Origin: Xanthomonas fragariae
GTDB lineage: Bacteria; Pseudomonadota; Gammaproteobacteria; Xanthomonadales; Xanthomonadaceae
NCBI RefSeq assembly: GCF_017603965.1
Contig: NZ_CP071955.1
Coordinates: 2,976,001-3,040,000 of the forward strand
Length of the DNA stretch: 64,000 nucleotides
Direction: 5' to 3'
The position numbers were made by a program, and so were the translations under genes. Each line of letters begins with the position of its first letter. Positions within the stretch are counted from its first letter, which is position 1. The notes beneath the pieces are model-generated. The model did no database searches. It had not been told where the DNA came from and was given only the letters and a program-made list of their open reading frames with translations. This document shows, piece after piece, positions 55,895-64,000 of this stretch.

Positions 55895-56215
55895 TCAGAA
55901 AGGCAACTTCATGCCGGGCGGCAGCTGCATGCCGGCCGTGGCCGAGCCCATGCGGTCCTTGGATTCGACATCGATCTTGTTCGAGGCGTCGTTGAAGGCG
56001 GCAGCGATCAGATCCTCGGCCATCTCCTGGTCGGAGAGGATGCTCGGATCGATACGCACCTTGCGGCATTCCTTGGCGCCGGTCAGCGTCACGCTGACCA
56101 TGCCGCCGCCAGCGGTGCCGGTGACTTCCAGCTTGGCCAGTTCTTCCTGGGCGCGCTCCAGGTTTTCCTGCATCTTCTGCGCCTGCTGCATCAGTTGGGC
56201 AATGTTTCCACGCAT
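55895..56215 (-). CDS. YbaB/EbfC nucleoid-associated protein
   Basis: 106 residues, [26 protein letters not shown] with the conserved [30 protein letters not shown]. Binds DNA as a dimer. Confidence 0.95.
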   Translation of the reverse strand: MRGNIAQLMQQAQKMQENLERAQEELAKLEVTGTAGGGMVSVTLTGAKECRKVRIDPSILSDQEMAEDLIAAAFNDASNKIDVESKDRMGSATAGMQLPPGMKLPF

Positions 56216-56221
56216 GTGTCG

Positions 56222-58243
56222 TTACTCTTCGTAAGGGCGGATGGAATCGGGGACGACCCGCGCGCCCTGCTGCTGGATCAGCTGCTGCACGCTCGGGTCG
56301 TTCATGAAGGCTGTTTCTGCCGCGCTCTGGCGCTCGTCTTTCTGGCGATTGGTACGCTCATGCAAGGTCTCGACACCGGCGCTGCCGGTCTCAATAACGA
56401 TGCGTGGCGTGTTTCCCAACACCGGCGCCAGCGCCAGCGCGAGGTTGGCGATGGAGCGCTCTGAATTCAGATATTCGAAGCCCGGCGCCAGCGCCAGACG
56501 CAACACGCCAGCGCGATGACCAACGAAGGCGGCATTGGCGGCAAGCTGGCGTGACGGACCGTTCAAACCGCTGCGCGTCACCAAATCCAGCCATTGCTCG
56601 GCGTCGACGACGTGGCGGTCATCGAGCAAAACAGACTGATCGACCGTCGGTGCTGGTGCAGATGGCGTGGCTGCGGATGGTGCGGCTGCAGATGGCGTAG
56701 CCACCACAGCCTCAGCAGCCGGAACAGAAGCAAGAGCGGCGCCGGCTGCTTGAGGTGCAACTGCAGCCTCAGACACAACCGCTGCCGGCGGTGCCATTGC
56801 AGCTTCGGCAGCGAGCGCGGCTGTCGCATCGGACACGGGCACGGCTTGAACACGCACCGGTGCGTCGTCTACCGCCCACGGCGGCGTGTCGTCGCTGTGC
56901 GCAGTGGCTGCGGACGGGCGACCACTGGACGCTGCTTCCGGCGCAGGCAGCACAACAACGGGCGCTGGCGCCACAGCGGCCGGCGTCGGTGCGGGCACCA
57001 ACGCAACCGAAGCAGGCGCCGCATCGATCATCCCGACAGGCTTCGCAACAGACGTAGGCACCGCTGCCGCCGGTGCCGCCGCCTGCACGCCGGCAGCAAC
57101 CGAACGTGTACCGCCACCAGCATTGGTGCCGCGTCCATCATCACTGCCACCAGCCGGCATCGCCGCAGCAGGGCGGAAGGCCAGCATGCGTAGCACCGCC
57201 ATCTCGAAACCGGTGCGCGGGCTGGGGGCCAGATACAGATCGCGACGCCCGTTGAGCGCCATCTGGTACCACAGCTGCACCACCTCTGGCCGCAACTGCG
57301 CGGCAAACGCGGTCGGGTCGATGCCATCGCCGACAAACGCCACCGACGGCACCAACTGCTGCACCTGGATGCGGTGCAAAGCCTCGGCCAGAGCCTCCAG
57401 CACGCCGCTCCAGTCGGGCGAGAATTCGGCCAGCGCGGCCACCGCCTGCAGCAAGCGCCCGCCATCGCCATCAGCCAGCGACTGCAGCATCGCGCCAACC
57501 TGGGTGCGGTCGACCGTACCGAGCATGGCGCGCACCACATCCTCGCGCAGCGCACCGCCTGCGTAGGCGATCGCCTGATCGAGCAAGGACAAGCCATCAC
57601 GCAACGAACCGTCCGCCGCTTTGGACAGCTGCACGATCGCCGACGGATCCGATTCGATCTGCTCGGCAGCCAGAATCCGGGTCATCTGGCCCTGAATCTG
57701 GTCCTCGTCCAGGCGCTTGAGGTTGAATTGCAGGCAGCGCGACAACACCGTCACCGGCAGCTTCTGCGGGTCGGTAGTGGCGAGCAAAAACTTTACGTGC
57801 CCGGGTGGCTCTTCCAACGTTTTCAGCAGCGCGTTGAACGCCGCTTTCGACAACATGTGCACTTCGTCGATCAGGTAGACCTTGAACTTGCCGCGCGAGG
57901 GCATGTACTGCGCGTTCTCGATCACCTCGCGCACATCGTCAACGCCGGTATTGGACGCGGCGTCGATCTCCAGCAGGTCGATATAGCGGCCTGCATCGAT
58001 GTCCAGGCAGGCCGGACATTGACCGCACGGGTCGGCGCTGGTGCCCTGTTCGCAATTGAGCGACTTGGCGAAAATGCGCGCGATGGTAGTTTTGCCCACG
58101 CCGCGGGTGCCGGTGAACAGAAACGCGTGATGCACGCGCCCACTGTCGAGCGCGTTACTAAGCGCACGGACCACATGTTCCTGGCCCACGAGTTCGGCAA
58201 AACGCTTCGGGCGCCACTTGCGGGCGAGAACAAGATAAGACAT
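56222..58243 (-). CDS. dnaX: DNA polymerase III gamma/tau subunit
   Basis: 673 residues. MSYLVLARKWRPKRFAELVGQEHV, P-loop GTRGVGKTTIAR, zinc site CGQCPACLDIDAG, Walker B LIDEVHMLSKAAFNALLKTLEEPP. From about residue 370 to 560 the protein is a long Ala/Pro/Val-rich linker, then a tau-specific end. I see no A-rich slippery site like that of E. coli. ATG 58243. Confidence 0.96.
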   Translation of the reverse strand: MSYLVLARKWRPKRFAELVGQEHVVRALSNALDSGRVHHAFLFTGTRGVGKTTIARIFAKSLNCEQGTSADPCGQCPACLDIDAGRYIDLLEIDAASNTGVDDVREVIENAQYMPSRGKFKVYLIDEVHMLSKAAFNALLKTLEEPPGHVKFLLATTDPQKLPVTVLSRCLQFNLKRLDEDQIQGQMTRILAAEQIESDPSAIVQLSKAADGSLRDGLSLLDQAIAYAGGALREDVVRAMLGTVDRTQVGAMLQSLADGDGGRLLQAVAALAEFSPDWSGVLEALAEALHRIQVQQLVPSVAFVGDGIDPTAFAAQLRPEVVQLWYQMALNGRRDLYLAPSPRTGFEMAVLRMLAFRPAAAMPAGGSDDGRGTNAGGGTRSVAAGVQAAAPAAAVPTSVAKPVGMIDAAPASVALVPAPTPAAVAPAPVVVLPAPEAASSGRPSAATAHSDDTPPWAVDDAPVRVQAVPVSDATAALAAEAAMAPPAAVVSEAAVAPQAAGAALASVPAAEAVVATPSAAAPSAATPSAPAPTVDQSVLLDDRHVVDAEQWLDLVTRSGLNGPSRQLAANAAFVGHRAGVLRLALAPGFEYLNSERSIANLALALAPVLGNTPRIVIETGSAGVETLHERTNRQKDERQSAAETAFMNDPSVQQLIQQQGARVVPDSIRPYEE

Positions 58244-58378
58244 CGGGCAACCAGCTTCCTCTGAACCGATATTGTGCCACGCCCGGTCTCGCCGACTGCG
58301 CCTGGAAGATTCAGCTTGTGGTGTGGGCCGACCACCGCTAGTATTTGCGGCCCTGCACGGCCGCGGCTGTGCAGGTAC

Positions 58379-58471
58379 GGAGAGGTGTCCGAGTGGTTGA
58401 AGGAGCACGCCTGGAAAGTGTGTAAGCGTCTAAACCGCGCTTCGGGGGTTCGAATCCCCCTCTCTCCGCCA
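58379..58471 (+). tRNA. tRNA-Ser (GGA)
   Basis: Starts GGAGAGGTGTCCGAGTGGTTG, anticodon loop CTGGAAA (GGA), long variable arm, T loop GGTTCGAATCC, ends TCTCTCCGCCA with encoded CCA. Its 3' end is the likely attachment site of the island that follows. Confidence 0.96.
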
Positions 58472-58482
58472 GATTACGCAAG

Positions 58483-58502
58483 CCCCTGTTTTTACAGGGG
58501 TC
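58483..58502 (+). terminator. Terminator after tRNA-Ser
   Basis: CCCCTGT-TTTT-ACAGGGG with a following T-rich stretch. Confidence 0.7.
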
Positions 58503-58552
58503 TTTGCAATCTGAGAAGATCTTAAACGGGGCACAAATCGGGACACATCCCG

Positions 58553-60046
58553 ATGAGAATTCCCCATCATTTGATTCGCTCCGCCTCTGGCCGATGGTCT
58601 TTCCGACAGAGAGTGCCCCTTGACCTCCAAGCCAGGCTTGGGAGACGGGTCATCAAGCGAACGCTTCGAACCACCGAACTGCGACAAGCGCAGATCCAAG
58701 CCATCAGGCTTGCGTCAAGCTATGCTCAGGTCTTCAACGCAGTTCGGGGACTGTCGATGGACCGGATGAGCACCAAGGACGTAGATGCGCTCGTTGAGCA
58801 CTTGACCCGTGCCGAGAGTCAGAAAGATCTGACGCTTCATCGCACTCAGGCACCAGATGGGACGGTGACCGAGCAATGGCAGATTGATAATGAAGAAGAT
58901 GTCCGGCTCTACCGCAAGGCTCAGGGCTGGACAGCGTCTTCTGAGGTTGCCTCGATTGGCATGCTGCCACCTGAGCTGATTGAACAAAGAAAGCCTGCTG
59001 TCGCTTCTGTCGATGAAATTATTACGATGGAAAAGGCTCGGGATGGCTGGTTGGCGACTTTGAAAGCCACCACGCTCCCGAAGACATACACTATTAAAAA
59101 GACGGCGATTGACTTCCTCGTTAAATTTTTGGGACCGAAGACCAAGCTGCATACCATCAAGCGTCCAGATCTGGCCCGGTGGTATCAGCACATGCGAGAA
59201 GGTGGATCTTCCACCCCCACCCTTGTTAACAAGCAATCTTATATTGGTGGCAAGGGTGGGTTCTTTGATTGGGCCATGAACTCAGGCTTCTATCCCAAAG
59301 GCGACAACATCGCATCTGGCCATGTTGCTTTTCCGGCTCGTGAAAAACGGGCTCGGCGAAAACATGGCTTCAAGGCTTACGACAAGTATCAGATCCAAGC
59401 ATTGTTTGATCCTAGCAACTTTGAAAAATTGTCACCGAGTGCCCGTTGGGCATCATTGATTGGCTTGTATACGGGAGCAAGAGCTTCGGAAGTTGGCCAA
59501 CTTCTTTTAAATGATGTTTTCAAAGATGGCGATATCGTTTGCATCAAAATTAATGATGAAGGCGAATTTCAGAAGGTCAAAACGGATGTGAGCTTGCGCA
59601 CTGTCCCGATCCATCCTGATCTGCTGGCACTCGGGCTTTGGGAGTGGACGGAAGAGCTTCGGGCAAAAGGCCACGACCGACTTTTCCCACAAGCCAAAGC
59701 CAATGCGACAAACGGTGCGGGTAACTGGATCAGCAAGGCATTCAGTCGTCATGTTGCAGAAGTCGGGAAGAACTGGCCTAAGGCAAAACGCGGTTTCCAT
59801 TCTTTGCGAAAAACCCTGATCCAAGAGCTTCAAGGTGCAGGAGTTCCATCGGAGCTTCGCGCCCAAATTGTCGGACATGAGCTTGATGATGAGCATCATG
59901 CTACTTACAGCCGTGAATTCACATCAAAGGAAAAATTGTTCGGCGCTGGTCACACTGCTCCCGGACTCACATCTGTAAAATATCAAATCGCCTTGGCAAC
60001 CATCAAGGCAATACTTCACCCAACAACCAGCAAGGAACGCAAATGA
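58553..60046 (+). CDS. Tyrosine site-specific recombinase (island integrase)
   Basis: 497 residues. N-terminal DUF6538-like RVPLDLQARLGRRVIKRTLRTTELRQAQIQA, central SAM-like arm-binding region, C-terminal catalytic domain: Arg in LYTGARASEVGQLL, HxxR in FHSLRKTLIQEL, His in IVGHELDDEH, Tyr nucleophile in ATYSREF. It lies 80 bp from tRNA-Ser and reads away from it, the standard set-up for a tRNA-targeted integrative element. Base composition is less G+C rich than the core. Confidence 0.92.
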   Translation: MRIPHHLIRSASGRWSFRQRVPLDLQARLGRRVIKRTLRTTELRQAQIQAIRLASSYAQVFNAVRGLSMDRMSTKDVDALVEHLTRAESQKDLTLHRTQAPDGTVTEQWQIDNEEDVRLYRKAQGWTASSEVASIGMLPPELIEQRKPAVASVDEIITMEKARDGWLATLKATTLPKTYTIKKTAIDFLVKFLGPKTKLHTIKRPDLARWYQHMREGGSSTPTLVNKQSYIGGKGGFFDWAMNSGFYPKGDNIASGHVAFPAREKRARRKHGFKAYDKYQIQALFDPSNFEKLSPSARWASLIGLYTGARASEVGQLLLNDVFKDGDIVCIKINDEGEFQKVKTDVSLRTVPIHPDLLALGLWEWTEELRAKGHDRLFPQAKANATNGAGNWISKAFSRHVAEVGKNWPKAKRGFHSLRKTLIQELQGAGVPSELRAQIVGHELDDEHHATYSREFTSKEKLFGAGHTAPGLTSVKYQIALATIKAILHPTTSKERK

Positions 60047-60285
60047 TGTCAATCGTCAATTTAATTGTGAAAATGTATGAAGTCGCACCAGTCTGGACAT
60101 TTAGCCTTGGCGCAGGCTTAGCTTTATCGATTGGTGGGTTTGCAGTCTATTTTGTCCACAAAAACAAAGACGACACCTCCGATGACACGCCATTTCTTTA
60201 TGCTGGAATTACAGGATTCATTCTATCCGCAGTCTCAGCAATCATGATCTTGTCTGCATTTAGAGATATGGCTGGACTGCCATGA
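60043..60285 (+). CDS. Small two-helix membrane protein
   Basis: 80 residues, not recognised. Two membrane segments (VWTFSLGAGLALSIGGFAVYFV and FLYAGITGFILSAVSAIMIL) around a charged loop KNKDDTSDD. It overlaps the integrase stop by 4 bp (ATGA), so it belongs to the same transcript. Confidence 0.65.
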   Translation: MMSIVNLIVKMYEVAPVWTFSLGAGLALSIGGFAVYFVHKNKDDTSDDTPFLYAGITGFILSAVSAIMILSAFRDMAGLP

Positions 60286-60350
60286 CGAAAAGTATAGCAC
60301 CCTCGATCAAGCCCGCTATACACCCAAGAGCAATTATCGTCTCGATTTGA
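60282..60350 (+). pseudogene. Start of a third island gene, truncated by IS3
   Basis: ATG overlaps the preceding stop (ATGA). 22 codons (MTKSIAPSIKPAIHPRAIIVSI) until TGA supplied by the IS3 end at 60348-60350. The remainder is not present right of the IS. Confidence 0.45.
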
Positions 60351-60386
60351 ACCGCCCCGGGATTTCGGGAGGCTGTTTGGTTTGAG

Positions 60387-61271
60387 TCACGCCGCTTTGG
60401 CGTAACCGGCCTGTTGTCGATAGTAAGCCTCTTCGGCTTCCGCTGGCGGAATGTTCCCGATCGACCCCAGCAAGCGTTTGTGGTTGTACCAGTCCACCCA
60501 ATCCAGCGTGGCCAGTTCCACATCCTGGCGGTTGCGCCACGCGCGCCGGTGGATCACCTCGGCCTTGTACAACCCGTTGATCGTCTCGGCCAACGCGTTG
60601 TCATAGCTATCGCCCACGCTGCCCACCGACGGCTCGATCCCGGCGTCGGCCAGCCGCTCGGTGTAGCGGATCGACACATACTGCACGCCGCGGTCGGAGT
60701 GGTGGATCAGGCCGCCTTCGGTTGGACGACGCGCATGCAGCGCCTGCTCCAGCGCGTCCAGCACGAAGTCCGTGTGCGCCGTCTGCGACACCTTCCAGCC
60801 CACGATCCGCCGTGCGTACACGTCGATCACGAAGGCCACGTACACGAACCCGGCCCAGGTCGAGACATACGTGAAGTCGCTGACCCACAGTCGGTTCGGC
60901 GACGGCGCATGGAACTGTCGGTTCACCTTGTCCAGCGGGCACGGCCGCTTGTCGCTGATCGTGGTCTTGACCACCTTCCCGCGTACCACGCCGCGCAGGC
61001 CAAGTGCGCCCATCAGTCGCTCCACCGTGCAGCGGGCCACCGCATAGCCCTCGCGCTTGAGCTGCCGCCAGACCTTGCGCACGCCGTACACCTGTCGGTT
61101 CTGCTCCCATACCCGCCGGATCTGCGGGCGCAGCGCCTGGTCCTTCCACCAGCGGTTCGGGCGCAAGTTCGCGTCCGCTTCCCGCTGCGCGTGGCGGTAA
61201 TACGTCGACGGGGCAACCTGCAGCACCTTGCAGATTGGCTCGACCCCGTGAACATCGCAATGTTCGGTCAC
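60387..61271 (-). CDS. IS3-family orfB transposase
   Basis: 294 residues, identical to the product of 19427-20311, complete DDE core. Confidence 0.92.
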   Translation of the reverse strand: MTEHCDVHGVEPICKVLQVAPSTYYRHAQREADANLRPNRWWKDQALRPQIRRVWEQNRQVYGVRKVWRQLKREGYAVARCTVERLMGALGLRGVVRGKVVKTTISDKRPCPLDKVNRQFHAPSPNRLWVSDFTYVSTWAGFVYVAFVIDVYARRIVGWKVSQTAHTDFVLDALEQALHARRPTEGGLIHHSDRGVQYVSIRYTERLADAGIEPSVGSVGDSYDNALAETINGLYKAEVIHRRAWRNRQDVELATLDWVDWYNHKRLLGSIGNIPPAEAEEAYYRQQAGYAKAA

Positions 61272-61279
61272 GAACGTGG

Positions 61280-61600
61280 TCAGGGCTTGAAGCGGCGGTC
61301 GAGCTCCGCCTGGGCAAAATACGCGCTGGCCTTGCGCAGGATCTCGTTGGCTTGCCTCAGCTCGCGCACTTCGCGTTCCAGCGCTTTCATCCGCGTCCGC
61401 TCGTCCGTCGTCAGCCCCTGACGCTTGCCGGCATCACGCTCGGCCTGACGCACCCAGTTGCACAGCGTCTGCGACGAACAGCCAATCTTCCCGGCAATCG
61501 ATTCGATCGCCGCCCACTGCGAGCCGTACTCGCCCTGATGCTCCCGCACCAGCCGAACCGCGCGCTCTCGCACTTCCGGTGAATATTTCGTCTTGCTCAT
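61280..61600 (-). CDS. IS3-family orfA
   Basis: 106 residues, identical to the product of 20320-20640. Confidence 0.92.
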   Translation of the reverse strand: MSKTKYSPEVRERAVRLVREHQGEYGSQWAAIESIAGKIGCSSQTLCNWVRQAERDAGKRQGLTTDERTRMKALEREVRELRQANEILRKASAYFAQAELDRRFKP

Positions 61601-61650
61601 CGCCCCATCTTCTCAAGAGTTGGAGCCTCCCGAAATCCCGGGGCGGTTCA

Positions 61651-61936
61651 CGTTGGAGTTCATGCTTTCCGCCATACCTTCTCTACCAATCTGACCAAAC
61701 ATGGGATTGGTGTGGCAGAAGTGGCTTTGGTTACCGGCCACGCTGTTCAAGGATCGAAGCCAGACAGCGTGCATGTCCCAGGACTACAAACATACATTGA
61801 TCGGGATCAATGTCCTCCCGAACTTAAAGCACTATACGCGACGGTTTCGAAATTTAACCCAGGCGTTGAATTGCCCGCCTACACCCCTGGACAATTTGCA
61901 AAAGCATTTTCAAGAAAGGAAAAATTTAAGAAGTAG
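61651..61936 (+). pseudogene. C-terminal stub of a second tyrosine recombinase
   Basis: In the frame from 61652 it reads [14 protein letters not shown] (HxxR box), then VALVTGHAVQG (third His box) and LQTYIDRDQ (candidate Tyr), ending at 61936. The first two thirds are missing, cut at the IS3 right end. It is a different integrase from the one at 58553. Confidence 0.8.
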
Positions 61937-62430
61937 CTTCAAAAAACGGAAGTTGAGCACTATTGAGGCACCCCGAAACGAAGGCGGGGATATTCACCCC
62001 TTTCCTTTGCTGTTTCCACAACACGGTCGTAAGCTTCGAAAAACTCTTCTTCATCTGCCAGGTGAGCACAGTATTTGTATAGTTCCGGGTAATCCAAAGC
62101 CACCACGTCTACGTTCTTCTCTGCCATGATTTGGAGAAGTGGCGGGCTGTATTCAAAATACTGATCGTTAAAAAGTTCTTTGACTACAATGAGCGTCTTC
62201 TTCTCTTTATTCGCAATATTCACGCCATGCAGCTCATCACTAATGAAAAAGTCTAGCGTATGGTCGAACTTCTGAATGTATCCGAGCGCACCCTTCACTT
62301 GACCAATCGCCTTATTGAGCGCGTGCATCACATTCGAACGCTTCCTCGATATTTTCTGATGACTGATTGCTTCGGTGTTCGGGCTGTCCTTAGCTTGCAC
62401 AATCAACACTCTTTTACGAGTCACGACTAA

Positions 62431-63296
62431 GAGCGGCTAACAAAACCCAGGAAGAAGCCGTAAGCAGATGATGGAGCATGCAAGCGAGAGCAACGCCAAG
62501 TGGAGATCGATGCGGCGTTCAAAGCGGATGCGCAGTTTGCCCAGGCCTGCGAACCAGGCATGCGTGCGCTCGACGACCCAGCGATGACGGCCCAACCGGT
62601 CGTTGCGCTCGATTCCCTTGCGTGCGATCCGCGCAATGATGCCGCGCTGCTTGAGGACGGCGCGACAGCGGTCGATGTCGTAAGCCTTGTCGGCGTGCAA
62701 TTTGTGTGGCCAACGTCGCGGGCGCCCTGGTTTGCCACCAATTGGCGGCAAGGCGTCGATCAACTCCTCGAACACGACCGAGTCGTGCCGATTGGCGCCG
62801 GTGACGCACACTGCCAAGGGCACGCCGTTGCGGTCCACGATCAGATGCCGTTTGCTGCCGAGTTTGCCGCGATCGGTCGGGTTTGGCCCGGTGTAGGCGC
62901 CCCCCGGGGGGAGGCCACACTGGCGGCGTCCAGACTGGCTCGGCTCAGATCCAGCCTCTGGGCGCGACGCAGCTCGGTCAGCAACACCTGATGCAGACGA
63001 TGCCACACACCGGCGGCTTGCCAATCACGCAACCGGCGCCAGCAGGTCATGCCGCTGCCATAGCCCAGTTCCACAGGCAGGTCTTCCCATGGCATGCCCG
63101 TGCGCAAGACATAGACGATGCCGTTGAGGGCTTGCTGATCACTGATGCGCGGCCGTCCACCTTTGGGCGAACGCTTCACTTGGGGAATCAGCGGCTCGAT
63201 GCGCTTCCACAGCGCAATGGGGATCTCTTTGCGACGTGTCATGTCCGCAATTTTGCCACCGGCGAGACAAGATTCAAGGGGTTTTGTTAGACGCTC
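62431..63296 (-). mobile_element. IS5-family (IS427-group type) element, TAA target duplication
   Basis: 866 bp, ends GAGCGGCTAACAAAACCC and the inverse of GGGTTTTGTTAGACGCTC. TAA on both sides (62428-62430 and 63297-63299). Confidence 0.9.
62437..63242 (-). CDS. IS5-family transposase in two overlapping frames
   Basis: First frame from ATG 63242 (MTRRKEIPIALWKRIEPLI, then YVLRTGMPWEDLPVELGYGSGMTCWRRLRDWQ) to 62841; second frame within 62437-63024 carries the catalytic part (GKLGSKRHLIVDRNG, KLHADKAYD, RHRWVVERTHAWF). Shift is -1, near the C6G6 run at about 62899-62911, where programmed frameshifting is plausible as in other IS427-group elements. Confidence 0.85.
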
Positions 63297-64000
63297 TAAG
63301 ATATCGCACACCTCTTCCTTGTCGTGACATCGCAAGGGGCTGTGATAGATTTGCTTTTGTTCAAAGCACATTGAAAGGCAGCGAATGATGTCTTCTTCTT
63401 GATAGCTTCCCGGCTCTTTTCTTTCGACCTGGGTATGGCTGTAACCGCGAGCGCCGTGATACTGGTGTGACTTAGGCTGCAAATCCTGGATGGCCACATC
63501 CCCAAATTCCATCTCAGAAAATTCTATTACGATGGCTTCCAAGTCATCACGGTCAGTGCGAAGAGAAAACCAATGCGGGATCGCATCTAGCAGTGATCCG
63601 AGTTGCATCGAGTTTCTCAGGAGAAAATTTTTAGAAATTCGCTGACGACTTACTTCTGGAATGATCGCCTTCGACCTGAAAACGAAGTGCTCTCGTGAGT
63701 GCTCGTCAAAAAAATGGACAGATAGATTTTGGCTGTTCAAAGCAGCGAATAGGTCTTCTGATAGATCATCATCCATCAGAGGTGTGACCAAAGTCAGTGG
63801 CTCATCATGATCATCGAAGAAAGCCGTCAACAATCCTACAACCTTAGCACCTGAGATTTCAACAGGCGCAAGATACATCTTTATAAAGCCTGACAACTTA
63901 GCTGCCAAGATATATTCCTTGGGCAACTTAATTATCAAAAGGTGCCCTATCCCATCGGGGCTTCTTTTGGGAAGAATGCCCCCTGGATAATGTCGTATTT

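Larger units (their letters stand above)
60348..61650 (-). mobile_element. IS3-family element, copy 3 (intact)
   Basis: 1303 bp, both encoded proteins identical to those of copy 2 at 19388. Flanks ATT and CGT do not match. The left flank is an unrelated truncated gene and the right flank an integrase tail, so sequence next to the IS was deleted. Confidence 0.95.
61960..64000 (-). pseudogene. PD-(D/E)XK-like nuclease gene split by an IS5-family element; 5' end at or beyond window edge
   Basis: Two parts, 63297-64000 and 61960-62430. Removing 62431-63296 and one TAA copy joins EEVCDIL to VVTRKRVLIVQAKDS in frame. The join creates a D-x(n)-QxK pattern like Mrr/NERD-type endonucleases (Asp of CDIL, QAK), so the insertion falls exactly between catalytic residues. 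About 370 residues from TTG 63938, but the frame is open to the window edge and the true start may lie outside. The N-terminal 200 residues are unrecognised. A restriction or phage-defence role is inference from the motif and the island setting. Confidence 0.65.

Overview
The window is a piece of a Xanthomonas-type gammaproteobacterial chromosome. This is inferred from high G+C core genes, the methylcitrate operon in the order prpR / prpB-prpC-acnD-prpF, the rpmF-fabH-fabD-fabG-acpP-fabF-pabB-mltG-holB-pilZ block, and the density of IS3, IS5 and IS30 elements. Core segments alternate with acquired segments whose edges are marked by IS elements or tRNA genes.

Left edge (1-1345): hsp20, a thiol peroxidase whose 5' end carries a 2-bp insertion, and a ferritin-like gene cut off by an IS3 element. 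Positions 1346-20690 are an IS-bounded accessory block. It holds a decayed IS3 copy, a second decayed IS3-family element, a secondary-metabolite cluster (3953-19255), a nested IS30/IS3 insertion, and an intact IS3 copy. The cluster combines a GTP cyclohydrolase II, a RibD-type deaminase/reductase, a WD40 protein and an FGE-like protein. That is the same set of families as ToxB, ToxE, ToxC and ToxD of toxoflavin (azapteridine) biosynthesis. It adds an EgtD-like methyltransferase, an O-methyltransferase-family enzyme, a PLP aminotransferase, an MFS exporter, an unrecognised HFDLDG-motif protein and a flavodoxin-like reductase fused to a VOC/glyoxalase domain. I propose that the fusion is a self-sufficient toxoflavin-type lyase for self-protection. 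The ribD-like gene carries two +1 shifts and one gene contains a run of 12 G, so the cluster may be decaying, or the assembly may have homopolymer errors.

Core block (21214-32620): exported nucleoside hydrolase, TonB-dependent receptor, and the propionate (2-methylcitrate) operon under a clear sigma-54 promoter with GTTGCA-type palindromes upstream, facing prpR. A two-gene islet (32902-34514: HipA-like kinase plus HIRAN protein, visibly more A+T rich) follows. It lies between tRNA-Val and an inverted 14-bp copy of that tRNA's 3' end.

Core block (34965-58471): PilZ, holB, mltG, pabB, the fatty-acid synthesis genes, rpmF, yceD, maf, three envelope glycosyltransferase-type genes, a MoxR-DUF58-transglutaminase-Slp operon, a HIT protein, recR, ybaB, dnaX and tRNA-Ser(GGA). 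An integrative island begins at the 3' end of tRNA-Ser and runs off the right edge. It contains a tyrosine integrase, a small membrane protein, a third IS3 copy whose encoded proteins match those of the second, the C-terminal stub of another integrase, and a PD-(D/E)XK-like nuclease gene split by an IS5-family element with a TAA target duplication. Removing that element restores one reading frame.
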